The position numbers and the translations under genes are program-made. From an uncultured Alloprevotella sp. (lineage in GTDB: Bacteria > Bacteroidota > Bacteroidia > Bacteroidales > Bacteroidaceae), in NCBI GenBank assembly GCA_944320745.1, contig CALUIN010000009.1, positions 1 through 48,685 on the forward strand: a stretch of DNA of 48,685 bases. Reading direction: 5' to 3'. Every line of letters starts with the position of its first letter. Position 1 is the stretch's first letter. Positions 16,808 to 25,698 of this stretch are shown one piece after another. The notes under the pieces were generated by a model. That model saw only the letters and a list, made by a program, of their open reading frames with translations. It ran no database searches and was not told where the DNA came from.

Positions 16808-19258
16808 TCAGCGGCCCATAATCATCTTCGCAACCACCGACGCGGCCCCGTCGGGCTCGAAACAGACGGCATAGGTCCCCGCCGGCAGAGCGGAAAGCGA
16901 GAGGGTAAGCGTCTCGCCCGTCGCGACGTCCGTGAAGGCGGACGTCGCGATGCGGGTCCCGTCGGCCGAGTAGACGCTGACGCGGGCCTGCGTCGCGCCG
17001 CTGGGCGCCGCGACGTCCAGGCGGCCGTCAGTGTAACTCACTTCAAACCGCCCGCCGTCCGCCGCCACGCGGTCCAGGCCCGCTGACTCCAGCGGCGGGA
17101 CGATGTCCACCTCGTTGACGCGCACATGGTCGCCGTCCGTGGCGCGGCCGTCGGTGATGCGCAGGCGGAAGAAGCGCGCCTGGACCGGTGCCTCGAGCAG
17201 CACGCGGAAGGAGGCCTCGTTCGGCGCGTCGTCGTCGGCGTAGAAGGTGGTCCACGTCGTGCCGTCCGTGCTGCCCTGCATCTCGTAGGACTTGATGTAG
17301 CGGTTGCTGCCGCCGCTCATGGTCACCTGGAAGCCGCCGATGAGCAGCTCCTCCTTCATGTCCACGACAATCCAGTGCGGGTAGCTCGACGAACCGCTCA
17401 GCCAGGCCGAGTGCCAGTAGGTCTGCTCGTCGCCGTCGATGATGAGGGCGGCGCGGCCGTTGCTGCCTTCACCGCTCGTCTCCTGGCTCGAGAAGGCCGT
17501 CACCTCCCAGCGCGACTTGTCGTAACGGCTGGAGAGGAACTCCTCTTCCTCGGCCAGGCGCTCCTGTTCGTTGGCCACGGCCAAGTCCACGCGGGCCTCG
17601 AGCGCATCGAGGTCCACGGTGTCCACGGGCGTGTTGTCCGTGCGGAGCGCCAGGGCGTTGCCGCGCATGTCGGTGGGCAGATAGCCGCCCGTCGTCATGA
17701 AGAAGGCGCCCGGCATGTCGTCCGTCACGCCCTGTCCCCAGTCGTTGCGCACGCCGGGAGCCGTCCCGCCGTCCGTATGGCCGAAGTCTACGCGGTTGAA
17801 ATGGAACCAGCGGCCGTTGATGCGGGAGCGGGCATAGCCGTTGCGGTAGTATCCGCGGCGCAGGGCCTGCCCGGTCGGGGCGTTATAATTCTCCAGGAAG
17901 GAGTACCAGGAGTCGAAGTAGCGGTTGTTGTTGGGCAGGCGCAGGGTGGACATGTACTGCCAGCCCTTGCCGTCGCCGGCGTTGAACCATGCGGAGACAA
18001 GCATGTTATGCTGTATGCGCGTCACGGTGCGCCCGTCCACCTCCTCCGTGTAGCGCTGCGTCTCGGGGCGGCAGTTTGTGATGAACTGCACCCACCGGCC
18101 GGCCTCCCAGTGGTGGCCGCGGTAGTAGGTCTGCATGCCCGTGCCCTCGCCGCCGAAGCGGTTGACGGTGGCCTTCGGGTCGGAGTCGACGACGGAGGCG
18201 CGGCGGTTGGCCGGCAGATTGGGATCCTCGTCCGTCGAGCCGTCGTCCCACATGGAGAAGAGCACCTCGTGGAGCGTCTGCCCGTTGGCCGTGCCGTTGT
18301 TCTGTATGCCCATGTAGCCGTCGAGCACGCCGAGCGACATGACGTAGGTGCCCACGATGTCGCTCTCTGGGGGCATCATCACTTCCTGGTAGCACCAGTC
18401 GTAGGAAGCCCCCGTCGGGGCGCCGGCCGCCGTGGACCGCCAGTTGCTCAGGTGGACGGAAGGCGAACTCAGGTAGGCCGGTTTCCAGCTGGCCTCGGCC
18501 GAGGCGGAGCTCACGGCGAAGCGGTCCACGTTGACCACGTCGGCCCATCCCTCGAGGCATTCCAGCTGGTAGCGGAAGTAGTCCGCGCGGGGCGCCACGA
18601 AGCCCACGAGGGGCAGCGTCTGCGCCGCGCCCGTCCCGCGGAGGGCCAGGTACTGCTCGGCCAGTGGAGCGGAGAGGTCGCGCGGGTCCCAGACGGTGAC
18701 GCGCAGGCGGACGAGGCGGCCGGAGCGGGCGGTAAGCGTCGTCTGCACGTCGACGGTGTCGGCCGGGTGGTGCACGTAGTAGACGGCCATGGCGTCGCCG
18801 TCCGTCCAGTTCGTCAGCTGCTTCTCGGCGGCGGGCAGGCCGTCCACGCGCGCTTCTTCGGGAATGCTGATGCCGGAAGCGCCGGGCTGCCCGGCGCGCG
18901 TCTCCACGTAGCCGTGGGCGGCGGAGAGGACGGTGGGTTCCCCGGCGTAGCGCACGGGCTTCATCTCGACGCGCACCGTGTCGAGGAGGACGGTTTCGCC
19001 GTCGGCGTCGGTCGCCACGGCGCGGTAGCTGGCCGCGGCATAGGGCCGCAGCGTCCACTCGCGGGCCGTCGCGCCGGGCCAGTCGGCAAAGGCGCGCCCG
19101 TCCGTAGACACCTGCCAGCGGTAGGCGGCATAGCCTTCGGCGGCTGTGAGCGTCACGCTGCCGCCGCGCTCGGCCGTCAGGATGCTCTCCTGCGCGGCGG
19201 CTGGAGCGCAGCACAGCAGCATCCCGAGAACTGTCATAGCTTGCAATCTGTGTTTCAT
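16808..19258 (-). CDS. Secreted DUF5077/DUF3472 protein with F5/8 type C (discoidin) domain and sorting tail
   Basis: 816 residues started at MKHRLQAMTVLGMLLC, a signal peptide; 17 in-frame codons upstream look like leader. After an Ig-like segment (25-100), residues of about 110-220 resemble DUF5077 and 225-530 resemble DUF3472 (DIVGTYVMSLGVLDGYMGIQ, MWDDGS, FGGEGTG). Residues of about 575-720 form a discoidin-type carbohydrate-binding module (SRWEVTAFSSQET, YPHWIVVDM, RFFRLRITDG). The C-terminal 80 residues (VSVYSADGTRI...LPAGTYAVCF) resemble a T9SS sorting domain. Family context suggests glycan binding or processing on the cell surface; no catalytic activity can be assigned. Confidence 0.85.
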   Translation of the reverse strand: MKHRLQAMTVLGMLLCCAPAAAQESILTAERGGSVTLTAAEGYAAYRWQVSTDGRAFADWPGATAREWTLRPYAAASYRAVATDADGETVLLDTVRVEMKPVRYAGEPTVLSAAHGYVETRAGQPGASGISIPEEARVDGLPAAEKQLTNWTDGDAMAVYYVHHPADTVDVQTTLTARSGRLVRLRVTVWDPRDLSAPLAEQYLALRGTGAAQTLPLVGFVAPRADYFRYQLECLEGWADVVNVDRFAVSSASAEASWKPAYLSSPSVHLSNWRSTAAGAPTGASYDWCYQEVMMPPESDIVGTYVMSLGVLDGYMGIQNNGTANGQTLHEVLFSMWDDGSTDEDPNLPANRRASVVDSDPKATVNRFGGEGTGMQTYYRGHHWEAGRWVQFITNCRPETQRYTEEVDGRTVTRIQHNMLVSAWFNAGDGKGWQYMSTLRLPNNNRYFDSWYSFLENYNAPTGQALRRGYYRNGYARSRINGRWFHFNRVDFGHTDGGTAPGVRNDWGQGVTDDMPGAFFMTTGGYLPTDMRGNALALRTDNTPVDTVDLDALEARVDLAVANEQERLAEEEEFLSSRYDKSRWEVTAFSSQETSGEGSNGRAALIIDGDEQTYWHSAWLSGSSSYPHWIVVDMKEELLIGGFQVTMSGGSNRYIKSYEMQGSTDGTTWTTFYADDDAPNEASFRVLLEAPVQARFFRLRITDGRATDGDHVRVNEVDIVPPLESAGLDRVAADGGRFEVSYTDGRLDVAAPSGATQARVSVYSADGTRIATSAFTDVATGETLTLSLSALPAGTYAVCFEPDGAASVVAKMIMGR

Positions 19259-19474
19259 ATTCGCGTTCTGTTGTAGGGAAAGAAAAATTCTGACCTGCAA
19301 TTTAGCCATTTCAAAGCATACAGCCGGAAGACGGCTCCGCTTTTTTTATTTCTTAACAGCCCGGGCGGCCGGAGGCCTCCGGCCGCCCGGCGCGCCGCTT
19401 GTCCTATCCGGCATTCTGCCGGGAAAAGCAGTACCGTATCGGAAGGCGGGGGAGCGAAAGCGCGGGAAAACCGC

Positions 19475-19482
19475 TACATTTG
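19475..19482 (+). promoter_or_regulatory. -7 box (TACATTTG) for the GH2 gene
   Basis: This matches TAnnTTTG and lies 54 bp upstream of ATG 19537. The stretch 19259-19474, between divergent genes, shows nothing else apart from a short GC-rich inverted repeat near 19370-19390. Confidence 0.55.
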
Positions 19483-19536
19483 CAGGCGGGGCAGTCCGCA
19501 GGACGGGCCGCCCGGAAACCGGAAAACTTTCTGCTT

Positions 19537-22500
19537 ATGAACAGACACGCTACATGGACTCCCGCTTGGTTCCTGGCCGCGCTGCTCGCGGCAGGCCCGC
19601 TGCGGGCACAGACCGGCGGGCTGCACGTCGTGGCCGAGGACGACTGCGGCGCGGCGGACCGCCAGCCCCACCTGGTCCAGGGAGACGACTATACCTTCGC
19701 CGCCACGGCGGGAGCCGACAGCGCGGCGCTGACGTGCAATTTCGGGCCCCGCGTGGTCTATGCCTTCGACCGCCTGAACAAGGAGGCGGACTACGAGCTG
19801 GAGCTTACCTTCCACTCCGACGGCGACCGCCTCGTGGAAGTGCAGGCCGACGGCAACGCCGTGTGCGACCCCGTGCGCCTTTCCGCCGGGCAGACCGTGA
19901 CGCGGCGCGTCCGCCTGCCGCGCAAGGCCTATGCCTACGGCCAGCTGGTGCTGGTCTTTGAATGCGCCGGCGGGCCGAATGCCGTCGTGTCGGGCATCCG
20001 CCTGCTCTCGACCGACGCCGCCCCGCTGGCGCCCTTCGCCAAGGAGGCCCGCGACGAGTTGCGGCGCATGCCGGCCTTCACCGTGGACACCGCCGTCAAC
20101 GCCGAGGCCTTCCTGCCCCACTATGTCCCCGTCCCGGCCCGCATCAGCGCGGCTTACAGCGCCTCGCTCTCCCTCAACGGCACGTGGCAGTTTGCCGAAC
20201 GGGAGGATGTGGAAGAGTGGCGCGACATCGTCGTGCCCGGCGAATGGCGCATGCAGCGCTTCCGCGTCGACTCGGCCGCCTGGGGCCGCTACCGGCGCAC
20301 GTTCCGCGTACCGGCGGACTGGAGCGGCCAGCGCGTCAGGCTGCGCTTCGACGGCGTGCACAGCGAGTACGAGGTCTTCGTCAACGGCCGCAAAGCCGGC
20401 TACCACCTGGGCGGCATGACGCCCTACGAGACCGACGTGACCGACGCCCTGCGGCCGGGCGAGAACGAACTGACCCTACGCGTCAGGAGCGAGTCGGAGG
20501 CCGACATGCTGGGCAGCCTCACGCAGTACGCCGCCCACCAGCTCGGCGGCATCCTGCGCAAGGTGACCCTCTTCGCCGTCCCGCCCCTCCACGTGGCGGA
20601 CCTGCGCCTCGTCACCGATCTCGACAGCCTCTACCGCGACGCCCGGCTCCGCGTCTTCGTCCGCGTGGCCAACGCCTCGGGCCGCCCCATTTCCGGCGCC
20701 GCGCTCCAGGTGGACATTGCGGGCCACGGCGCCTCGGCGCGCGCCTCGCTGCCCCGCATCGAAGCAGACAGCATCTGGCAGGGATGGATCACGGTGCCCG
20801 TCGCCGCGCCCAAGCTATGGGACAACGAGCATCCGAACCTCTACACCGTCGCCCTGCGGCTCAGCGCCGGCGGACGGCCGCTCGAACTGGTGCGCCGCCG
20901 CATCGGCTTCCGCGAAGTGGAGGTGCGGGGCAACCGCCTGCTGGTCAACGGCCGCGCGGTGAAGCTGCGCGGCGTGTGCCGCCACGAAACGCACCCGCTG
21001 CTGGGCCGCGCCCTCACCGATGAGTACTGGCGACGCGACGCCGAGCTCTACCGCGCCGCCAACTGCAACTTCGTGCGCACCTCCCACTATCCGCCGGCCG
21101 AGGAGTTCATCGAGCGCTGCGACGAGCTGGGGCTCTTCGTCGAGCTCGAGGCGCCCGTCTGCTGGGTGGGCCACGGGACGAACGAGAACTGGCGCCGCCT
21201 GAACTACCGCGACCCGCACTACTATGAATACATCCGCCAGGCCAACCTCGAGGCCGTACACTTCTACCGCAACCACCCCTCCATCCTCTTCTGGTCCCTG
21301 GCCAACGAGTCCTACTGGAACAAGGGCTTCGCCCAAGTGGCGGAGTACGTGCGCCGCGCCGACCCCACGCGGCCCTACGCCTTCCACGACCAGGCCTACG
21401 GCGGCTTCAACAACCAGGGGAGCAACGCTCCCATCGCCAACATCCACTACCCCGGGCCCGGCGGATGCGAGGCCGCCGCGCGCGACGGGCGCCCCATGAC
21501 CTTCGGCGAGTTCTGCCACCTGAACGCCTACAACCGCAGCGAACTCGTGACGGACCCCGGCGTGCGCAGCGACTGGGTGCTGGCCTTCGCCCCGATGTGG
21601 GAGCGCATGTACCGTGAGCCCGCCGTCCTGGGCGGCAGCGTATGGTCCGGCATCGACGACGTGTTCCAGCTGCCCGAGGGACAGGCCGTAGGCTATGGCC
21701 AGTGGGGGCCCATCGACGGCTGGCGCAGGCCCAAGCCGGAGTATTGGGACATGAAGAAGACGTACAGCCCCGTCCGCGTGCTCACGGACAGCCTCGCGGC
21801 GGGCCAGACGCCGGAGCTGGCGGTGGAGAACCGCCAGACCTTCTCCGACCTGTGCGAGCTGCAGGCCCACTGGAGCCTCGGCGGCCGCTCGGGCACGGCG
21901 ACCGCCGCCGCCCCGCCGGGCGCTACGGGCCGGCTGCGCATCCCCGCCGAAGCCGCTCCGGGCGACACGCTCCGCCTCTCCTTCACCGACCGCGCGGGCT
22001 TCACCGTCGACGCCTACGCCCTGCCCGTCGGCGCGCCGCGCCCCGCCGGGCCGGCACAGCCCGCCCCGGCGGCGACCAGGCTGCGCGAGCGCCGCGACCG
22101 CTTCGTTGCCTCGGGCCGCGGCTTCACGTTCGAGGTGGACAAGGCCACCGGCCGCCTGCGCGCCACCGCCCCCGACGGGACCACCGTCCTCGAGGGCGGA
22201 CCGCTGCTCATGGCCCTGCCGCTCACAGGCGGCGGCTGCCTGCCCGACCACAACGCGCACACGCCGCCCTCGACCGCAGTCTGCGCCGGCTGGGAGGCCA
22301 CGTCCGTCACGGCGCGGCGCGAGGGCGACGACGTGACGGTCAGCGTCCGCGGCCGCTACGACGGCTTCGAGGGCGGCTACATCCTGCGGCTCAACGCCGC
22401 CGGGACCGTCCGCGCCGACTACGCATTCCGCGCCCTTCGCGACGTGAACCCGCGGCAATGGGGGCTCGTATTCGAGGCCCCGGCCGCCCTTGCCCGCACC

Positions 22501-22914
22501 TTCTGGCGCCGCGAAGGGCAGTGGAGCGTCTATCCCGCTGACCACATAGCCCGCTCCGCCGGCGAGGCACCGGCTTTCTACCCCGCCGTCCCCCGCGACG
22601 CAGCCGGGCGCACCGAGCCTACGTGGAGCTGGAGCATGGACGCCAACGAATTGGGAAGCAACGACTTCCGCTCCACCCGCCGCAACATTTACTACGCCGG
22701 ACTGCGCGACTCCTCCGGCCACGCTGTCACGGCCCTGGGCGGCGAGCGGCAGCACTGGCGCGCGTGGGTCGACGGCCGGCGTGTGCGCTTCCTCGTGGCG
22801 GACTTCACCACGCCGGGCGACGAGATGTTCCTCGGCAGCTACTTCGCGCCGCTCCGCCGCCCGCTGAAGCCGGGCGACCGCATCGGCGGAACCGTCGTCC
22901 TGCTCCTTAAATAA
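19537..22914 (+). CDS. Secreted GH2 family glycoside hydrolase (beta-galactosidase-like)
   Basis: 1125 residues starting at MNRHATWTPAWFLAALL, a signal peptide ending near AQT. Residues 30-165 form an N-terminal carbohydrate-binding-like module. The GH2 jelly-roll (about 205-350; LSLNGTWQFAE, GVHSEYEVFVNGRKAGY), an Ig-like domain, then the TIM barrel from about 455 (RHETHPLLGR) follow. Acid/base E591 is in FWSLANESYW and nucleophile E658 in MTFGEFCHLN. The last 300 residues resemble the beta-sandwich domains of LacZ-type enzymes. It most likely hydrolyses terminal beta-linked galactose in the periplasm. No SusC/SusD genes adjoin it. Confidence 0.92.
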   Translation: MNRHATWTPAWFLAALLAAGPLRAQTGGLHVVAEDDCGAADRQPHLVQGDDYTFAATAGADSAALTCNFGPRVVYAFDRLNKEADYELELTFHSDGDRLVEVQADGNAVCDPVRLSAGQTVTRRVRLPRKAYAYGQLVLVFECAGGPNAVVSGIRLLSTDAAPLAPFAKEARDELRRMPAFTVDTAVNAEAFLPHYVPVPARISAAYSASLSLNGTWQFAEREDVEEWRDIVVPGEWRMQRFRVDSAAWGRYRRTFRVPADWSGQRVRLRFDGVHSEYEVFVNGRKAGYHLGGMTPYETDVTDALRPGENELTLRVRSESEADMLGSLTQYAAHQLGGILRKVTLFAVPPLHVADLRLVTDLDSLYRDARLRVFVRVANASGRPISGAALQVDIAGHGASARASLPRIEADSIWQGWITVPVAAPKLWDNEHPNLYTVALRLSAGGRPLELVRRRIGFREVEVRGNRLLVNGRAVKLRGVCRHETHPLLGRALTDEYWRRDAELYRAANCNFVRTSHYPPAEEFIERCDELGLFVELEAPVCWVGHGTNENWRRLNYRDPHYYEYIRQANLEAVHFYRNHPSILFWSLANESYWNKGFAQVAEYVRRADPTRPYAFHDQAYGGFNNQGSNAPIANIHYPGPGGCEAAARDGRPMTFGEFCHLNAYNRSELVTDPGVRSDWVLAFAPMWERMYREPAVLGGSVWSGIDDVFQLPEGQAVGYGQWGPIDGWRRPKPEYWDMKKTYSPVRVLTDSLAAGQTPELAVENRQTFSDLCELQAHWSLGGRSGTATAAAPPGATGRLRIPAEAAPGDTLRLSFTDRAGFTVDAYALPVGAPRPAGPAQPAPAATRLRERRDRFVASGRGFTFEVDKATGRLRATAPDGTTVLEGGPLLMALPLTGGGCLPDHNAHTPPSTAVCAGWEATSVTARREGDDVTVSVRGRYDGFEGGYILRLNAAGTVRADYAFRALRDVNPRQWGLVFEAPAALARTFWRREGQWSVYPADHIARSAGEAPAFYPAVPRDAAGRTEPTWSWSMDANELGSNDFRSTRRNIYYAGLRDSSGHAVTALGGERQHWRAWVDGRRVRFLVADFTTPGDEMFLGSYFAPLRRPLKPGDRIGGTVVLLLK

Positions 22915-22943
22915 GGGGGAAAACCAGGAAAGTACGGACGCAG

Positions 22944-22979
22944 ACAGGCGCGCCGGGAACGAATCCCCGGCGCGCCTGT
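22944..22979. terminator. Hairpin between convergent GH2 and EEP genes
   Basis: A 14-bp perfect stem, ACAGGCGCGCCGGG (22944-22957) against 22966-22979. Flanking T-runs are short on both strands, so termination is probable but not certain. Confidence 0.6.
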
Positions 22980-23011
22980 GCCGTTCTGCCCCGCCGCGAC
23001 GGCGGGCCTCC

Positions 23012-23770
23012 TCACTCGGCGGGCACCTCGCCGTCGAGCATCACCTCCACCACGACGGGCCGGTGGTCCGACGCCACGCGCTCGTCCGGCACGCGGGCCG
23101 ACACCACGCGCACCGCGCCGGCCGGCCTCAGGGCCGCCACGTAGTCAATCGTCTGCACCGGGGCGGGGGAGGGGAACGTGTGCTGCGCCGTGTCCGAAAG
23201 CAGGCGGAAGCGCTCCGCAAGCGCCTGCATGAAGGGGCTGTCCGGCGTATCGTTCCAGTCGCCGGCCAGGAATACGGGCTTGTCCGTTCCCGCCAGCGCG
23301 TCCAGGATGAGCGGCAGCGAGGCCATGCGATCCTCGGCCGTCAGCGACAGGTGGGCGCAGCAGAACACGTAGTCGCGAAACTCCGCCACCAAGAGCACGC
23401 GCGCCTCCTCGCGGCCCGGCAGGGGCACGCTGAACGCGCGCAGCGGCTCCTCGCGCGAGAGGATGCCGATGCCGTACTTCCCGCCCGCGTAGGGGATGGC
23501 CGGAGCATACGTGGCGTGCAGCTTCGTGATGCGCGCCAGTTCGCCCAGGACATAGTCGCCCTGGCTGCGGCTCGTGGCGCTGTCCAGTTCCTGAAGGGCC
23601 ACCACGTCCGGCACCACGCGGGCCAGCACGCCGGCCACGCGCCAGTAATTGCGCCGGCCGTCCATGCCGACGGCGTTTTTCACATTGTACGTCATGATGC
23701 GCAGCGTGTCCTGCGCCGCGGCGCAGACGGGCAGGAGCAGGAGCAGCAGACAGGTGTAGAAATTCTTCAT
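23012..23770 (-). CDS. Secreted endonuclease/exonuclease/phosphatase family protein
   Basis: 252 residues from MKNFYTCLLLLLLPVCAAAQ, a signal peptide. The fold's metal-dependent blocks are in order: MTYNVKN (Asn), VVALQELDSAT (Glu), FVCCAHL-like strand with His, FLAGDWNDTPDS (Asp/Asn), and ASDHRPVVVE (Asp-His). The family includes nucleases, inositol-phosphate and sphingomyelin phosphodiesterases; secreted copies near glycan genes in Bacteroidota are common, but their substrates are unknown. The gene is divergent from the GH16 at 24032. Confidence 0.9.
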   Translation of the reverse strand: MKNFYTCLLLLLLPVCAAAQDTLRIMTYNVKNAVGMDGRRNYWRVAGVLARVVPDVVALQELDSATSRSQGDYVLGELARITKLHATYAPAIPYAGGKYGIGILSREEPLRAFSVPLPGREEARVLLVAEFRDYVFCCAHLSLTAEDRMASLPLILDALAGTDKPVFLAGDWNDTPDSPFMQALAERFRLLSDTAQHTFPSPAPVQTIDYVAALRPAGAVRVVSARVPDERVASDHRPVVVEVMLDGEVPAE

Positions 23771-23847
23771 AAGGTCAAGGATATGCTGAATCTGAGTTTC
23801 GGGACTACCGCCGTAGGGCCATCCGCCAGCAGGCAGGGCCGGGGCTT

Positions 23848-23855
23848 CAAAGTTA
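23848..23855 (-). promoter_or_regulatory. -7 box (TAACTTTG) for the EEP-family gene
   Basis: A perfect match on the minus strand about 78 bp upstream of the start, with a TTG (23877-23879) spaced about 21 bp upstream as a likely -33 element. Confidence 0.6.
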
Positions 23856-23960
23856 CGCATTTCCGGAGAAACGGGACAATCGGCCGGAAAAAAATGCCAC
23901 ATCCGCGCCCGTCCGGCCGCCGCGGGGCCGGACGGGCTTTCCGCATTGGGCGGAATTGGC

Positions 23961-23968
23961 TAACTTCG
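23961..23968 (+). promoter_or_regulatory. -7 box (TAACTTCG) for the second GH16 gene
   Basis: One mismatch to TAnnTTTG, with TTT at 23938-23940 about 20 bp upstream as a -33 candidate. It lies 63 bp before ATG 24032. Confidence 0.5.
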
Positions 23969-24031
23969 CGTCGTGGTGCGCGCCGCCCGCCAGCGGCCGC
24001 GCCCCGGCGCCGCAACCTCAATCCAAGCTAT

Positions 24032-24817
24032 ATGAAAAAGTACAGCAGACTGTCATGCCTCCTGGGCATCTTCCTGCTCGCCCTGGCCGCGCAGGCCGGC
24101 GGGCCCCGCTACCGGCTGATGTGGAAGGACAACTTCCGCGGCCGGACGTTCAACGAGAAATACTGGAGCAAGATTCCCCGCGGCGGCTCGGACTGGAACC
24201 GCCACATGTCCGCCGAGGCCTCGCTCTACGACGTGCGCCGCGGCCGCCTGGTGCTCCGCGGCGTGGCCAACGACGGCCGCTGCCCCAACGACACCGCGCC
24301 CTTCCTCACCGGCGGGCTCTACACCCGGGGAAAGGTCAACGTGCGCTACGGCAAGGTGGAGATCAGGGCCCGCCTCCACGGCGCACAGGGGGCCTGGCCC
24401 GCCTTCTGGCTGCTGCCCGAGGAGGGCGAATGGCCCCGCGCCGGCGAGATTGACATCATGGAGCGGCTCAACCACGACTCCATCGCCTACCAGACGGTGC
24501 ACACGTACTACACCTACGTCCTGGGCCACGACCGGAATCCGCCCCACGGCGCCACGGGGCCCATCCGCCCGGACCGCTTCAACGTCTACGCCGTCGAGAT
24601 TCTGCCGGACAGCCTCGTCTTCTCCATCAACGGGCGCCGCACCTTCGCCTACCCGCGCCTGCCGGCCGCCGAGGCGGGGCAGTATCCCTTCGGGACGCCC
24701 TTCTACCTGCTCATCGACATGCAGCTGGGCGGCCAGTGGGTGGGGCGCGTGGACCCGCGCCAACTTCCCGCGGAGCTCGAAGTGGACTGGGTAAAAATGT
24801 ATGAATGGGTGCCCTGA
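24032..24817 (+). CDS. Small secreted GH16 family glycoside hydrolase
   Basis: 261 residues starting at MKKYSRLSCLLGIFLLAL, a signal peptide ending near AQAGG. Nearly the whole mature protein is one GH16 beta-jelly-roll: the opening LMWKDNFRGRTFNEKYW, the glycine-rich core GGLYTRGKVNVRYGKVEIRA, and the catalytic GEIDIMERL with E139, D141 and E144. The HTYYTYVLGHD and closing VDWVKMYEWV strands are typical. It has no sorting tail, unlike the 1212-4061 GH16, and shares little with it outside the catalytic core, so the two are different subfamilies rather than a recent duplication. Substrate probably a beta-glucan or galactan. Confidence 0.92.
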   Translation: MKKYSRLSCLLGIFLLALAAQAGGPRYRLMWKDNFRGRTFNEKYWSKIPRGGSDWNRHMSAEASLYDVRRGRLVLRGVANDGRCPNDTAPFLTGGLYTRGKVNVRYGKVEIRARLHGAQGAWPAFWLLPEEGEWPRAGEIDIMERLNHDSIAYQTVHTYYTYVLGHDRNPPHGATGPIRPDRFNVYAVEILPDSLVFSINGRRTFAYPRLPAAEAGQYPFGTPFYLLIDMQLGGQWVGRVDPRQLPAELEVDWVKMYEWVP

Positions 24818-24862
24818 CGCCGCCGCTTCCGCCGCCGCGCCACGCGCCTAAGCCTACGTCCT

Positions 24863-24900
24863 CCGCCCCCTATCCCCGTGGCCACGGGAATAGGGGGCGG
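24863..24900. repeat. Palindromic CTATCCCCGT repeat
   Basis: CCGCCCCCTATCCCCGTGG (24863-24881) pairs with 24882-24900 except at one position. It is a loop-less version of the dispersed family, 45 bp past the GH16 stop, and could also serve as its terminator stem. Confidence 0.7.
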
Positions 24901-24969
24901 CCCGTCTCCGGCGCGGCCGGGGCGGACGCGGCCTGAATAACGGCCGGGGCGGCCGGGAGGCCCGGGCAC

Positions 24970-25055
24970 AAAAAAGCGGACATCCCGCCGCCGGGCCGGC
25001 CGTAGGGATGTCCGCTATACCCGCGCCCCTTCCGCCCGGGCGGAAGGGGCGCGGG
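24970..25055 (-). terminator. Double-hairpin terminator of the kinase/FHA operon
   Basis: Reading on the minus strand, an 18+18 base perfect palindrome (25020-25055) comes first. A 12-bp stem follows, AGCGGACATCCC (24975-24986) against 25005-25016, then TTTTTT at 24975-24970. It lies directly beyond the last gene of the 25060-38484 operon. Confidence 0.88.
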
Positions 25056-25059
25056 CGGG

Positions 25060-25698
25060 CTATATGATGATGAATTTCTTGTACTTCTCCTGGATGATGG
25101 TCAGCACGGCGAAGGCGTTGCCGCACTGCACCTTGAGGCTGGCCGAACGCTCCTCCTTCGTCGAGGGGTTCTTCTCCACCTCGATGACGAGCTCGCCGTC
25201 GTCGTTGCGCGAGTAGCTCACCCACTTGGGGGCCTCCACGACCTTCCAGTCCGTGCGGTTGCAGTTGACCTTGACTTTCTTGAAATCGCCTCCTTTTCCC
25301 TTAAACTTCAGGTAGTTGGCCGAGAGGGTGAGCGTCACCTTCCGGTCGCCGCTGCGGGCGGTGTCGCGCGCCGTGGTGTCGGCCGGAGCGTGCTGCGGCG
25401 ACTGGCGGCGGGCAGGCTCCTGCACGGGCTTCTTCCGGCTGCTGCGGAGCTGGGCGATGATATTGCGGCAGGCCTTGATCTGCTGGTCGCAAAGGTTCTT
25501 CTTGGCCTGTGAGTCGTAGCACGCCTTTGCCTTCTGGAACTGCGCGATGGCATTGTTCTGCGAAGCAATAGTCATGGTCTGCTGAAACTTCACGCCTTTG
25601 GCGAAAAGCTGGTCGCACGACGTCTGTGCGGCGGCACGCCCCGTGGAGAGCAGGGCGCAGAGGAGTGCAACGATGAGAATGCTGATTTTCCTGTTCAT
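25060..25698 (-). CDS. Secreted BACON-like protein, last gene of the kinase/FHA operon
   Basis: 212 residues with a signal peptide (MNRKISILIVALLCALLSTG...AAAQ). Residues 26-85 are a helical segment rich in Gln, Lys and Cys (CDQLFAKGVKFQQ, CRNIIAQL), perhaps a TPR-like pair. After a Pro/Thr linker, residues of about 118-205 match the BACON beta-sandwich pattern (LTLSANYLKFKGKGGDFKKV, WKVVEAPKWVSYS, ASLKVQCGNAFAVLTIIQ). BACON domains are thought to bind glycans or mucin; here it may bind a ligand for the operon's receptor kinases, which is inference. Its ATG overlaps the kinase stop codon by four bases (ATGA), so the two are translationally coupled. Confidence 0.82.
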   Translation of the reverse strand: MNRKISILIVALLCALLSTGRAAAQTSCDQLFAKGVKFQQTMTIASQNNAIAQFQKAKACYDSQAKKNLCDQQIKACRNIIAQLRSSRKKPVQEPARRQSPQHAPADTTARDTARSGDRKVTLTLSANYLKFKGKGGDFKKVKVNCNRTDWKVVEAPKWVSYSRNDDGELVIEVEKNPSTKEERSASLKVQCGNAFAVLTIIQEKYKKFIII

